Source of the DNA: Streptomyces plumbidurans
Lineage (GTDB): Bacteria; Actinomycetota; Actinomycetes; Streptomycetales; Streptomycetaceae
NCBI RefSeq assembly: GCF_019857225.1
Contig: NZ_JAFJSY010000043.1
Span: 1-64,000, forward strand
Direction: 5' to 3'
Length of the DNA stretch: 64,000 nt
This document shows, piece by piece, positions 1 to 8,246 of this stretch; positions within the stretch are counted from its first letter, which is position 1; every line of letters begins with the position of its first letter. Made by a program: the position numbers and the translations under genes. Under the pieces are notes generated by a model. It did not search any database. It had not been told where the DNA came from and saw nothing but the letters and a program-made list of their open reading frames with translations.

Positions 1-1336
1 CCCACAACTCGACCTTGGTCCCGTCAGCGGTGCCGTTGCCCACGATGTCCAGGCACCGGCCGATGGTGCTGAGGGAGCCGTTGGTGTTGTGCTGCCAGTG
101 CTGGTCCTCGGCGTAGGTCTGGCAGTCCCAGAGCTGTACAGCGGTGCCGTTGCCGCCCGTGTCGTCCGCTGCGGCGTCGACGCACTTGCCGCCGGGGCCG
201 GTGATCGTCCCCTGCGGCCCGTTGGGCACGTCCGTCTCACCGGAGTAGCCGACGGAGACGATGTTGGCCTGCACGGCGTTCTCGGCGGCGTCCGTCGGAT
301 AGCCGGCGACCATGACCCCTTCGAAGAAGGTGCCGCGGTTGCGGTTGCTGTTGTCGCCGCCGGTGCCCAGGATGATGCCACCCTCCTGCTGCATGGGCTG
401 GTAGCCGCCGCGGGTGGGCAGGGCCCCGTCCCACCAGGTCGACAGGCCGCCGGACTGCGAGTTGCCGCCCTTGAGCGCGTACCTGGTCTGGCCGTTGTTC
501 TTCAGCACCGCCGTCACATAGGTGCTGTTGTTGCCCAGGTTCGCCGTGTTGGAGCCGTTGTTCCCCTGGAACATGCCGTTCTCCATGTCGGCCTCGACCC
601 AAGGACCCGAGCCGGTGCACGGCGCGAAGTAGCACGTCGTCGCGATGCTGACGGCGTCCATGTGGCCGTTGCCGGTGTCAGCCGGTGTGCTCTCCGCGTT
701 GCCATAGTCGAAGCAGCAGTCGGACCCCACGTGTGTGCCGCTGGCCACCATGTAGGCACCCTCGGGCTGGCCGTTGACGGCGACGCCGGAGGCCACGCCG
801 GTGTAGCGGTAGCCCACGCCCGGGGAGATCCAGATGCCGTACACCTTGTGGCCCCCGGCCGTCACCGCGATCTCACTCGCGTCTGCCCCGCGGTCGGCGC
901 CGCCCGCGGTGCCCGCCGGACCTGGGGTGAGGTCGTTGTGGCGTGACGTCTGGTCGTAGACCTTCGAGATACGGCAGGTCGTGTTCTGGCAGAAGGTGTC
1001 CTGCTGGCCGGCGTTGGCGTAGCCGCCCTGCGCCAGCAGGCCGATGTCGGTCTTGGCGCCGTCGGAGGCCCGGGTGACCTGGTAGAGCGGCCCGTTGTAG
1101 GACGACAGCAGGGCACGCGTGGTGCTGTGCGCCGCGACGCACGGGGTGCCGGCGGATCCGTAGATGTCGCAAGGCAGTGAGCCCGCCGCCTCCGACGTCG
1201 TGGGAATGGCGATCAGGAATCCGATGACTAGTCCGATGACGGTCGCCGCGGCGGTGGACGTCCGCACCAGTCTGCGGGCGACGCCTCGGCCGTGTCTCAA
1301 TCTCGCCTTGCGAATTGAGCGTAGTGACCTATACAT
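1..1336 (-). CDS. Secreted alpha-L-arabinofuranosidase (GH54) with ricin-type lectin domain, 3' end outside window
   Basis: This enzyme should release arabinofuranosyl side chains from arabinoxylan or arabinan outside the cell. The start is the ATG at 1336-1334, 5 bases after a GAGGGA ribosome site. About 45 residues form an Arg-rich n-region and a hydrophobic signal segment ending near TTSEAAG. The mature protein then follows the GH54 catalytic fold closely: PCDIYGS near its start, then HSTTRALLSSYNGPLYQV, CCFDYGNAE, GNGHMDA, ADMENGMF, GGDNSNRNRGTFFEGVM and AVQANIV. A ricin B/CBM13 trefoil begins at about residue 385 (GKCVDAA, then VQLWDCQ and DQHWQ) and runs off the window. The known GH54 partner domain is CBM42, so the CBM13 pairing is a variant. 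The gene is divergent from a decayed glycosidase across a likely sugar-repressor operator. Confidence 0.9.
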   Translation of the reverse strand, partial: MYRSLRSIRKARLRHGRGVARRLVRTSTAAATVIGLVIGFLIAIPTTSEAAGSLPCDIYGSAGTPCVAAHSTTRALLSSYNGPLYQVTRASDGAKTDIGLLAQGGYANAGQQDTFCQNTTCRISKVYDQTSRHNDLTPGPAGTAGGADRGADASEIAVTAGGHKVYGIWISPGVGYRYTGVASGVAVNGQPEGAYMVASGTHVGSDCCFDYGNAESTPADTGNGHMDAVSIATTCYFAPCTGSGPWVEADMENGMFQGNNGSNTANLGNNSTYVTAVLKNNGQTRYALKGGNSQSGGLSTWWDGALPTRGGYQPMQQEGGIILGTGGDNSNRNRGTFFEGVMVAGYPTDAAENAVQANIVSVGYSGETDVPNGPQGTITGPGGKCVDAAADDTGGNGTAVQLWDCQTYAEDQHWQHNTNGSLSTIGRCLDIVGNGTADGTKVELW

Positions 1337-1387
1337 GACATCCCTCTCTCAAGGGCCAGCCTCGCGGCCGGTTCGGTGTGGACCGGG

Positions 1388-1416
1388 AAGCTACGCACGT
1401 TGTTGATACCCGTCAA
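1388..1416 (-). promoter_or_regulatory. Candidate promoter of the GH54 arabinofuranosidase
   Basis: On the minus strand TTGACG (1416-1411) is followed after exactly 17 bases by TAGCTT (1393-1388). This fits a Streptomyces vegetative (HrdB-type) promoter and gives a leader of roughly 45 bases before the ATG at 1336. The assignment rests on hexamers and spacing only. Confidence 0.5.
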
Positions 1417-1536
1417 TATTTGTTCCATTTCCTTGATTGGCCTTTTGCTGTCTCGTTCGAACATGATTGTTTCCGTCGTTCCTGCAACTCCCGTGCGCGC
1501 CAACCCCATTGACGCTCCGTCCGTCCGTCGCTACCT

Positions 1537-1554
1537 TCTGAGAGCGCTCTCAGA
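1537..1554. promoter_or_regulatory. Perfect 18-bp palindrome, LacI-family-type operator
   Basis: TCTGAGAGCGCTCTCAGA is a perfect palindrome with the central GAGCGCTC typical of LacI-family sugar repressors of Streptomyces; CebR sites have the core GGGAGCGCTCCC. It lies between the divergent GH54 gene and the decayed glycosidase, about 120 bases upstream of the GH54 -35 box and directly before the ribosome site (GGAGG, 1555-1559) of the glycosidase remnant. No LacI-family gene is in the window, so the regulator would act from elsewhere. Confidence 0.65.
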
Positions 1555-1563
1555 GGAGGCCCC

Positions 1564-2096
1564 ATGACTCCCGTACGAAAGCCTCGAAGGTCGGAAGTAC
1601 GCACCCACTCGCCCGCGGGCAGTCCGCCGCGGCATCGTCTTCGCGGTGCTCACCATGCTCGCCCCGCAGCGGGCCTTCGCGGCTGAAGCCTCCACCAACA
1701 CAGTCGGCGCGACCATCTGCATCGAGTACTGCGACGCCCGCGCCCCCGGCGACTACTCCCGGCCACCGCCAGCATTGACGGACGGTTAGTCGTCCTGCAT
1801 TTCGACCACACCGACGCGATGGGCTGGGCGTCCATCGACAACAGCAGCCCGAGCGACGAGGTTTGGCTCGACTGCTCCGTCGACGGCGGCCGCACCTGGA
1901 GGTTGCGGCAGCAAGATCGGCGGCACCAACATCCTGTCGGGTCAACGGGGTTGGCACGCCCTTGTACAACGTCGACGACCTGAACAACTGGAACAGCCAC
2001 GGCAGTCGCCAGACCCCCTTGGGTTGCGACTCATACAGTCCTACGACGACACCGAAGGCGGCATGTGACACCCCAGAGTGGACTCGCCGCCGGTAG
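1564..2096 (+). pseudogene. Frameshifted N-terminal remnant of a secreted glycoside hydrolase (GH76-like)
   Basis: An ATG at 1564 follows GGAGG closely, but the frame breaks at once. Read across three frames the DNA gives a signal-peptide-like stretch (TMLAPQRAFAAEAS), then TVGATICIEYCDAR, then VVLHFDHTDAMGWASIDN with DEVWLD and DGGRTW, then LYNVDDLNNW. I associate this order (CxxYCDxR, DTDAMGWASIDN, DGGRTW, YNVDD) with the N-terminal region of secreted actinobacterial GH76-type mannanases; that family name is from memory. At least three frameshifts are needed and the catalytic barrel is absent. The sequence then passes into IS701 debris. The upstream operator is intact, so the promoter may outlive the gene. 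Confidence 0.55.
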
Positions 2097-2145
2097 TGGC
2101 AGTGGCCGGCGACTGCTTGGCGTCTGCGCCGCCATTGCGACCGGC

Positions 2146-2735
2146 TCACCGCGCGCACACGAAGCGGTCGGCGGGGCCGGGATACGGAGCGAGCTGCCAG
2201 GAGCCGGCGCGCCGCCGCCACGGCGAGCGGAACAATGGTGACGGAACCGAATCCGCGTCCCCTTTTGCCCCTGCCTGGGCCGCCGTGGCAGCAAGAAAGG
2301 CATGGGCGAGCATGGCCATGGTGACATGGCGCATCCAGCCGACGTAGCGGCGGACTTCGTACTCGTCCGGGCCGCATTCGTTCTTCACGGCCTGGAAGCA
2401 TTCCTCGATCGCCCACCGCCGCCCGGCGATCCGCATCAGCAGGTCGACGTCCGTGTCCGCCGGGGCATACGAGACAGCAGGCGATGTCATCGGGTCTGCT
2501 GATGCTGCGGCGGGCCGGCGCCCAGCGCTGACGCGTAGGCCCGTTGCCGTCGGTCCTCGATCGCGGGGATCTGGACGGCCGCCCAGTGATAGACGCGCGG
2601 GCCCTTGGCGCCGCTGCCGCACGAGCGTTTCCTTTACGGCTCGTCCGGCGCCTGCGTGAACGTGAACAGGTGGTCGATGCGGACGAACCGCAGCACCTGC
2701 TGGGACTTCGGGACGGCTGTGACGTATGCCGGGCG
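2146..2735 (-). pseudogene. IS701-family transposase, C-terminal remnant
   Basis: Reading the minus strand through several frames gives, in order, AYVTAVPKSQQV, IDHLFTFTQAPDEP, RARRSISRPDDIA-like residues, then the well-preserved run MRIAGRRWAIEECFQAVKNE, YEVRRYVGWMRH and TMAMLAHAFLAATAA. These are the C-terminal landmarks of IS701-family DDE transposases; the Glu in RWAIEE is probably the catalytic Glu. Frameshifts and the missing N-terminal two thirds make it inactive. I see no terminal inverted repeat on either side. The upper edge abuts the oxidoreductase scrap at 2726, so the element or its deletion product may mark a rearrangement joint. Confidence 0.8.
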
Positions 2736-3598
2736 GTTACCCCAACCTGCTCGGGCCTGATGAGACAGTGCAGATCGCCCACGCCTACGGTCCGAACACC
2801 GCGCGGCTGCTCGCACTGAAGCGGCGCTTCGATCCGCATAATCTGCGAAACCGGACGACTCAGTACGCGGCGACCATCGGGTTGCTGGTGGCCACCACAG
2901 GGCTGGCCGCTCCTCAGGCAGTCGCGGCGACCACCGGCGTGAACACCGAACCCGCGAGCAGTGCAGCGGTCAAGCCACTGGGCAAGCTTGGTCCTTTGAC
3001 GGGCCTGATCATCGAGCGCCTTCTTGTGGGCGACGATGTCGCGGCGTCCAAGTTCGGCACGGACTCGCCCATTGAAGACCCCGTGCGTGAGGCCCAGGTG
3101 CTGGAGCAGGTCCGCGTGCAGGCCGAGGCGGCCGGCGTGAACTCGCAGGCGGCGGTGGCGATCTTCCGCGACCAGATCACCGCGAGCAAGCAGGTGCAGC
3201 GCGGTCTGTTCGCCCGCTGGACCGCTCATCCCGAGGTAGCTCCCACGACGCGTCCCGACCTCGGTCAGATCCGGGCCCGACTCGACCAGTTGACCACGGC
3301 TCTGCTGGCGGAGCTCAAGAATACGGAGCTCCTGCGCGGCAGGCCGGTCGGCTGCTCAGTGCAGCTCACCCTGGCCGAAGTGACAGGAGCAGCGCTGGAA
3401 CACCTGGACACGCTCCACCGCCAAGCGCTCAAGACGGCGACGGACTCGGTGTGCGGCACGAGGGAGCAGGGGCACAACGGAGTTGAGCATTCCTCGACCG
3501 GGGCCGGCGAGCATTCGTTCGCCGGCCCCGGTCGATGGGCGTGGTGCCGACCTGAACTGCGGCCTGCTGAACGCGACTCCCCGCGTCACCCATCGTGA
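2726..3598 (+). CDS. AroQ-type secreted chorismate mutase, fused in frame to an oxidoreductase C-terminal scrap
   Basis: Residues 1-38 (GGYPNLLGPDE, then AYGPNTARLLALKRRFDPHNL) are the last part of a berberine-bridge (BBE) FAD oxidoreductase. From RNRTTQY onward there is a hydrophobic stretch with an AVAA-type cleavage region and then a helical protein (LTGLIIERLLVGDDVAASKF, PIEDPVREAQVLEQV, NSQAAVAIFRDQI, ASKQVQRGLFARW). This fits the periplasmic/secreted AroQ-gamma chorismate mutase family, which converts chorismate to prephenate. The chorismate mutase seems to have lost its own start at the joint. No GGAGG-like site precedes 2726, so expression is uncertain. The last 25 or so codons run through a strong hairpin, suggesting that the original stop was lost too. 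Confidence 0.65.
   Translation: MPGGYPNLLGPDETVQIAHAYGPNTARLLALKRRFDPHNLRNRTTQYAATIGLLVATTGLAAPQAVAATTGVNTEPASSAAVKPLGKLGPLTGLIIERLLVGDDVAASKFGTDSPIEDPVREAQVLEQVRVQAEAAGVNSQAAVAIFRDQITASKQVQRGLFARWTAHPEVAPTTRPDLGQIRARLDQLTTALLAELKNTELLRGRPVGCSVQLTLAEVTGAALEHLDTLHRQALKTATDSVCGTREQGHNGVEHSSTGAGEHSFAGPGRWAWCRPELRPAERDSPRHPS
3494..3535. terminator. Strong hairpin, 17-bp perfect stem
   Basis: Positions 3494-3510 and 3519-3535 are perfect reverse complements, with an 8-base loop. No U-tract follows, as is usual for Streptomyces terminators. The hairpin sits inside the reading frame of the chorismate mutase, in its low-complexity tail. It probably terminated that gene before the stop codon was lost, and may also serve the opposing TetR gene. 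Confidence 0.6.
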
Positions 3599-3664
3599 CC
3601 GCAGGTGCCGGTGACTTTCACTCAGGCCGTACGCATGCCCGCTCCACGTCGCCTTCTTCGGCGG

Positions 3665-4291
3665 TCAGGACTTCGCTGCGGAGGCGGTTGCGCCGCCGGT
3701 GAGTTCGGGGATGGTGCGGGCCTTGATGATGCCTTCGACGCCGTGGAGGAAGGTGTCGGAGATCAGCTTCGGGTCGAAGAGGCAGCCGGCTGCCATGGCG
3801 CCGTCGCGGAGCATGACGAAGTGCCGCCCGGCAGCGTCCGCCACCCCGTCGTCGGTTTGGGCCATCAGGCCGGTGACGGTGTCGAGGAACCACTGCCGGT
3901 GGGCCAGGACGGCTTGGTGGATCGGGTGGGCGGGATCGGAGTATTCGGCCGCCGCGTTGAGGAAGGCGCAGCCGCGGAACCCGGTGGACTGGATGCCGTC
4001 GGTGATCGACTTGGCCACCGCCCGGACCTGGTCGTCCGGCGACGGGCTGCTGGCCTGGGCGGCGGCGACCTGTCCCCGGATGGCCTGGTCGGCCTGCGCG
4101 AGGTAGGCCAGGACAAGGTCTTCCTTGCTCGCGAAGTGCCGGTACAGCGTGGCCCGGGTCACCTTCGCCTCGGCGACGATCCGGTCGATGCCGACCGAAT
4201 GGATCCCCTCCGCGTAGAAGATCCGTGTTGCCGTGTTGAGCAGCCGCGTCCGCGCCTCGGAAACGGTGCCGCCTTCAGTACTCCGACTCAT
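3665..4291 (-). CDS. TetR/AcrR-family repressor, copy 1
   Basis: A 208-residue TetR regulator. The N-terminal HTH covers about residues 12-58 (RTRLLNTATRIFYAEGIHSVGI, then VTRATLYRHFASKEDL); the rest is the helical ligand-binding domain. I start it at MSRSTEGG (4291) because the copy at 15266 has the same N-terminus and length. By eye the two proteins are about 88% identical and lie in opposite orientation 11 kb apart. A degraded third relative sits at 13 kb. Two GAAC-type half palindromes lie just upstream, so autoregulation is likely. The target genes are not obvious; the only divergent gene is a small secreted protein at 4398. Confidence 0.9.
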   Translation of the reverse strand: MSRSTEGGTVSEARTRLLNTATRIFYAEGIHSVGIDRIVAEAKVTRATLYRHFASKEDLVLAYLAQADQAIRGQVAAAQASSPSPDDQVRAVAKSITDGIQSTGFRGCAFLNAAAEYSDPAHPIHQAVLAHRQWFLDTVTGLMAQTDDGVADAAGRHFVMLRDGAMAAGCLFDPKLISDTFLHGVEGIIKARTIPELTGGATASAAKS

Positions 4292-4312
4292 GCCGTCCAC
4301 GTTACCAAAGGG

Positions 4313-4376
4313 TAGAACGGTCAGTCTTGACACTGGATGCAGGAGCCTTCTCCAGGATGTAGACCGAACATTCTAC
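4313..4376. promoter_or_regulatory. Two candidate TetR operators between tetR copy 1 and the divergent small gene
   Basis: GTAGACCGAACATTCTAC (4359-4376) has 5-bp inverted arms (GTAGA/TCTAC) around a CGAACATTC core. A second, partial site GTAGAACGGTC starts at 4312. Both resemble the AGAACGTTCT site at 14653 and the CGAACGTTCT site at 15229, which flank the near-identical TetR copy and the Ohr gene. The sharing supports an operator for this TetR subfamily; binding is inferred. Confidence 0.5.
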
Positions 4377-4397
4377 CTCCCTCACGCTTGGTGTGTC

Positions 4398-4763
4398 ATG
4401 CGCTTCCATCGATACGTCGTCTTCCCGAGTTTGGCCTTGGCCACCGTCGTCGGCCTCGCGAGCGCGCTCCCCTCCGTCACTTCCGAGTTGTTTCCCGCAC
4501 CGGCCGATACTCAGCACGCAGACGCACCGGCTGTGCTGCTGGTACAAGTGACCCGCGCCGACTCCTTGCACACGGTCTACGCATCCGGGCGTCTGCCGGA
4601 GGGCCGACCCGAGCCCATCGGCGACGTTCCCTCGCATGCGATGACCAGGAGCTCGGCACTTGGCGCGTTCGCGGAGTGGAAAGGCATCGACGCACCGAAG
4701 CGGGCGGGCGCCTTCCACTCCCCGGTGAACAGTCATCCAGGCAGCGGTGGTTCGTCCAAGTGA
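4398..4763 (+). CDS. Small predicted secreted protein, function unknown
   Basis: 121 residues from ATG 4398. MRFHRYVVFPSLALATVVG followed by a small-residue run looks like a signal peptide; the rest (DAPAVLLVQVTRADSLH, then HSPVNSHPGSGGSSK) matches nothing I know. It diverges from the TetR gene across the candidate operators, which makes it a possible target. I see no strong ribosome site and the C-terminus is low-complexity, so it could be a remnant. The 238 bases that follow hold nothing I recognise. Confidence 0.35.
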   Translation: MRFHRYVVFPSLALATVVGLASALPSVTSELFPAPADTQHADAPAVLLVQVTRADSLHTVYASGRLPEGRPEPIGDVPSHAMTRSSALGAFAEWKGIDAPKRAGAFHSPVNSHPGSGGSSK

Positions 4764-5001
4764 AGAGGCCACACCCAGGACGCACGCAGCCGTACGACAT
4801 CCACATGATCGTCCTGAAGGGTCAGCCCACCGGCCACCCCGTTCGCCGCACCACCCGTCGGCGTCCCCTCATCTTCGCACTCGTGGGACAGCTTGCGGCT
4901 CGCCTTGGGAGCCTGCGCCGCCCTGGCGGTTCGTGATCACCAGTGGCTGCCGCTCACAAGGGTGCTCGGCACCACCGTCCGCGCTGAACGCAACGCGACG
5001 A

Positions 5002-5826
5002 CTACCTGGCGTCCGACGTCCGCGCCTCGTCACGAGTTCGCCGGGCCACGTCGTCCGCCGGGCCACGGTGATCGAAGGCGATCAGCGGGTCCCCGGTGAG
5101 CGGGTGGTCGATCACCGCGGCCCGTACGCCGAAGACCGCGGCCATCAGCTCGGGTGTGAGGACCTCGCGTGGGGGACCTGAAGCGACGACGGTTCCGGCG
5201 TGCAGAACGTGCAGACGGTCACACACGGACGCGGCGGCGTTCAGATCGTGCCGCGATACGAGGGTCGTCCGGCGTTGCGTGCGCAGCAGGGCCAGGAGTT
5301 CGATCTGATGGCGGATGTCGAGGTGGTTGGTGGGCTCGTCCAACACCAGGACATCGGGCTGCTGCGTGAACGCCCGCGCCAGCAGCGCGCGTTGGCGTTC
5401 GCCTCCGGACAGTTCTGTGAAGCGGCGTCCGGCGTGGCCGTCCATGCCGACATCGCGGAGAGCTCGATCGATGATGTCCCGGTCGGTGGCGTCCTCGCCG
5501 GCGAAGGCCCGCTTGTAGGGGATACGGCCCATGGCGACGACCTCGCGCACGGTCAGTTCGAAGTCGCTGTCCCGCTCCTGCGGGAGCGCGGCGATGTGTC
5601 GGGCCGACTGCCTCGCGGGCATCGTTCGGATGTCGGTCCCGTCCAGCAACACGCGCCCGGCCACCGGACGCAAGTGCCGGTAGACGGTGCGCAGGAGAGT
5701 GGACTTGCCGCTGCCGTTCGGGCCGGCCAGTCCCGTGATCTCCCCCGCGGCCGCTATCAGGTGGGCACCGGCTACCACCGTACGGCCCGCGTAAGCGACG
5801 TGCAGGTCGTCGATGTCGATCCTCAA
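5002..5826 (-). CDS. Iron-siderophore ABC transporter ATP-binding protein (FecE/FepC type)
   Basis: A 274-residue ATPase powering ferric-siderophore or cobalamin import. Motifs: Walker A GPNGSGKS, signature LSGGERQRA, Walker B VLVLDEPTNHLD, then an H-loop VSRHD. The start is TTG 5826, which overlaps the permease stop as TTGA and follows GGGGAG, so the two were translationally coupled. The partner permease is truncated and no substrate-binding protein is nearby, so this ATPase is probably an orphan unless it serves permeases elsewhere. Confidence 0.85.
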   Translation of the reverse strand: MRIDIDDLHVAYAGRTVVAGAHLIAAAGEITGLAGPNGSGKSTLLRTVYRHLRPVAGRVLLDGTDIRTMPARQSARHIAALPQERDSDFELTVREVVAMGRIPYKRAFAGEDATDRDIIDRALRDVGMDGHAGRRFTELSGGERQRALLARAFTQQPDVLVLDEPTNHLDIRHQIELLALLRTQRRTTLVSRHDLNAAASVCDRLHVLHAGTVVASGPPREVLTPELMAAVFGVRAAVIDHPLTGDPLIAFDHRGPADDVARRTRDEARTSDAR

Positions 5827-6066
5827 CTGCCACTCCCCAGGCGCCTGTCCAGCAGATACAGCAGTGCCGGAGCCCCGATGAGCGAGGTGACCACACTGAT
5901 CGGCAGTTCTTGTGTGTCCATGGCCGTACGGCAGACGATGTCGACCACCACCAGGAGCAGGGCGCCGAAAAGTGCGGAAACGGGCAGCAACCGGCGGTGG
6001 TCGCCACCGAGCACCAGGCGGCAGACGTGCGGCACCATCAACGCGACGAAGGCGATCTGGCTGGAT
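5823..6066 (-). pseudogene. FecCD-family siderophore permease, C-terminal remnant
   Basis: About 80 residues in this frame (IAFVALMVPHVCRLVLG, then PVSALFGALLLVVVDI, then ELPISVVTSLIGAPALLYLL) match the end of FecCD/BtuC permeases, including the VPH and ELPIG-type landmarks. The match stops abruptly near 6066 at GGATCCCTGTTGTCTCAAAAC-like DNA, and the upstream bases do not encode membrane helices. This is a sharp truncation typical of an insertion or deletion joint. Confidence 0.75.
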
Positions 6067-6408
6067 CCCTGTTGTCTCAAAACATGCGCCGAACCATGGG
6101 TACTTGAGTACCGCCGCGCAGGAGTGCGACTCCAAGTGCCCCTTGCCGTAGACCTCCGCAGGGCCCATTTCGGTCCTTGTGGCTTCAAGTCGCCTATGGG
6201 GCGGGCGCGTTGCAAGGATCATTTTTCGACGAAGCGAACTCATTCGGGGGATCGGATCGTTGGTGTACCCCGGCACTCGAAAGGGTGGCTAGCATGAGCG
6301 CGACGCGTGATCCGGAAGCGGGCCGTCCCTGATCGGTCGTGGTCCGGAACGCCGAAAATGTCCATTTGCCTACCTGCTTCATGCTCATACAGACCAAGGG
6401 ACCGCGCA
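6067..6408. other. Gene-free stretch upstream of the conservon
   Basis: About 340 bases between the permease break and cvnA. I see no coding pattern. The first 200 bases look like foreign DNA adjoining the break, possibly an IS end, though I could not identify a terminal repeat. The last 100 bases should hold the cvnA promoter; no convincing -35/-10 pair stands out. Confidence 0.4.
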
Positions 6409-8145
6409 ATGCCAAAGCCTGCTCGCCCCCGCCAGCGTCGACGCGGGAAAGGGGCAGGCTCCTCGTCGACCGTGTTCCCGGTGATCCTGCTCCTCGCGAC
6501 CGCGGGTGCCGTCGCAGCGGCCGTACTCGCTCCGGACGGAGCCCGCGCCTGGGTCCTGGGCGCGGTGATCACCGCCTGGTGCTGCATCGCCGTCATCGTC
6601 GCCACCGCCTCGTATCTCCTGCGGCGTGCCCGTCGCCAGGCGGCTGCCCGGGACAGTGAGCTCGGGGTGGCCAAGGACAACTGGAAACTGCAGAGCGCCG
6701 AGGTGGCCCGGCTCGTCAGTGTGAGCCTGCCGGGTGTGGCCCGGGACGTGAAGAACCGGGCCGGCGCCGACGAAGCTCTCACCCGTGTCGTCGAGCCTTC
6801 CGATCCGCAACTGCGTCAGGTGCTGCGCACTTTCGCCGAAGAGCTTTCCGAGGCGGTTCGGCGCGCGGCCGAGGCCGAGGCCGAGCTGCAGCGGATACGC
6901 GATGAACTCACGCAGGGAAGGACGGAACTCCAGCGCCTGACCGACGAGACGCTGCCTGCCGCGGTGGCCCTGCTACGGGACGGCAGTTCCGCCAACACCG
7001 TCCTCACCAAGTTCGATTGGCCGCAGAGCCCCGCCCTGCACCGGGCGGCCGAATCGTTCGTCCGCGAACTCGCCTACAGCGAACGGCGGTCCGCCGCTGC
7101 CCAGGCCGCCTCCGCCAAGGCCCTGAGCCGGGTCCAGGCCAAGACGGTCGCCATGCTGGCCGACCTGCGTGCCATGCAGGAGCGGCACCGTGAGGACGTC
7201 CTCGGCGACCTGCTGCAACTGGATCACAGCACTTCCCAGCTCGGACTCATGACCGACCGGCTGGCACTGCTGATGGGCGGCCGCTCCAGCCGCGTCTGGA
7301 ACAAGCCGATCGTCATGGAAAGCATCCTGCGTGGGTCCGTCGGCCGTATCGCCGCCTACCGGCGGGTGCGTCTGCACTCGTCCAGCAGGACGGCGATCGC
7401 GGGTTTCGCCTCCGAGGGCGTGATGCATCTGCTCGCCGAACTCATGGACAACGCTGCCAACTTCTCGCCCCCCATCGACGAGGTCCACGTCTACGTGGAA
7501 GAGCGCAGCGCCGGTCTGGTCATCACCATCGAGGACAGCGGCCTGAAGATGTCCGGCGCCGCCATGCGCCGGGCACAGGAGGCCGTCTCCGGCCAAGTCA
7601 CCGACCTGGCCTCCCTGCAGGGCACCCGGCTCGGCCTGGCGGTGGTGGGACGACTCGCCAACAAGTACAACATCAGCGTCAACTACCGTCCCTCCTCGCG
7701 TGGCGGCACCGGCGTCGTCGTACTGCTGCCGCCCGAGCTGGTGGCCCAGCAGCGCGAGCCCGTCGTCGAGCTGTCCCGCCCCGCTCGCGACGTCCCGGAG
7801 GCTCCGGCACCCATCGACGAGCCCGAGGCGGCACGACCTACGCCCACCCCGTCCATCACTTCCGACCATGTGACGGCCGCCTCCGGCGCCGAGATTCCTC
7901 GTAGCCGGGACTCGGCCACCGAGAACGGACTACCCGTCCGTGCTCCTGGCCGCACCATGGCCGCCGCCGAGGAGGCACGGCGCAAGCCCGCGCCTACGAC
8001 GCCCTCTGCAGAGCCCCGCGAACAGCGGCCCGCGCGCGACGTCGGGAAACAGTTCGGCGCCTTCCACCGCGCCCGGCACGCCGGCGACCCGCTCGGCGAC
8101 TCCGCCGCCCCTGACGACGACGAACACCGGACCACATCCGACTAG
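6409..8145 (+). CDS. cvnA: Conservon sensor protein CvnA (histidine-kinase-like ATPase)
   Basis: 578 residues. I start at MPKPARPRQRRR (6409), with AAGGG 8 bases upstream. After a basic N-terminus come two membrane helices (about 20-40 and 48-68), a long coiled-coil-like region rich in Ala/Glu/Arg, a dimerisation segment with LDHSTSQL (candidate phospho-acceptor region), an HATPase_c N-box (ELMDNAANFSPP) and a weak G-box (EDSGLKMS). The last 130 residues are a Pro/Ala/Glu-rich tail. In conservons CvnA is the membrane sensor of a eukaryote-like G-protein complex with CvnB, C and D, and affects development and secondary metabolism. Confidence 0.92.
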   Translation: MPKPARPRQRRRGKGAGSSSTVFPVILLLATAGAVAAAVLAPDGARAWVLGAVITAWCCIAVIVATASYLLRRARRQAAARDSELGVAKDNWKLQSAEVARLVSVSLPGVARDVKNRAGADEALTRVVEPSDPQLRQVLRTFAEELSEAVRRAAEAEAELQRIRDELTQGRTELQRLTDETLPAAVALLRDGSSANTVLTKFDWPQSPALHRAAESFVRELAYSERRSAAAQAASAKALSRVQAKTVAMLADLRAMQERHREDVLGDLLQLDHSTSQLGLMTDRLALLMGGRSSRVWNKPIVMESILRGSVGRIAAYRRVRLHSSSRTAIAGFASEGVMHLLAELMDNAANFSPPIDEVHVYVEERSAGLVITIEDSGLKMSGAAMRRAQEAVSGQVTDLASLQGTRLGLAVVGRLANKYNISVNYRPSSRGGTGVVVLLPPELVAQQREPVVELSRPARDVPEAPAPIDEPEAARPTPTPSITSDHVTAASGAEIPRSRDSATENGLPVRAPGRTMAAAEEARRKPAPTTPSAEPREQRPARDVGKQFGAFHRARHAGDPLGDSAAPDDDEHRTTSD

Positions 8146-8246
8146 GTTTCCAACCCCCACACGTTTCGCCCTGCGCACCCCACAGGCGGGGTCCATCAAC
8201 ACCCCCTCACTTCATCACCGTTCGAAGGATTGGAGGAACGGGCCGG

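Noticed and set aside
1550-3229. 559-codon minus-strand open frame
   Set aside because: It is a chance frame through the glycosidase remnant, the IS701 relic and the antisense of the chorismate mutase. Only a few IS701 residues in it are real.
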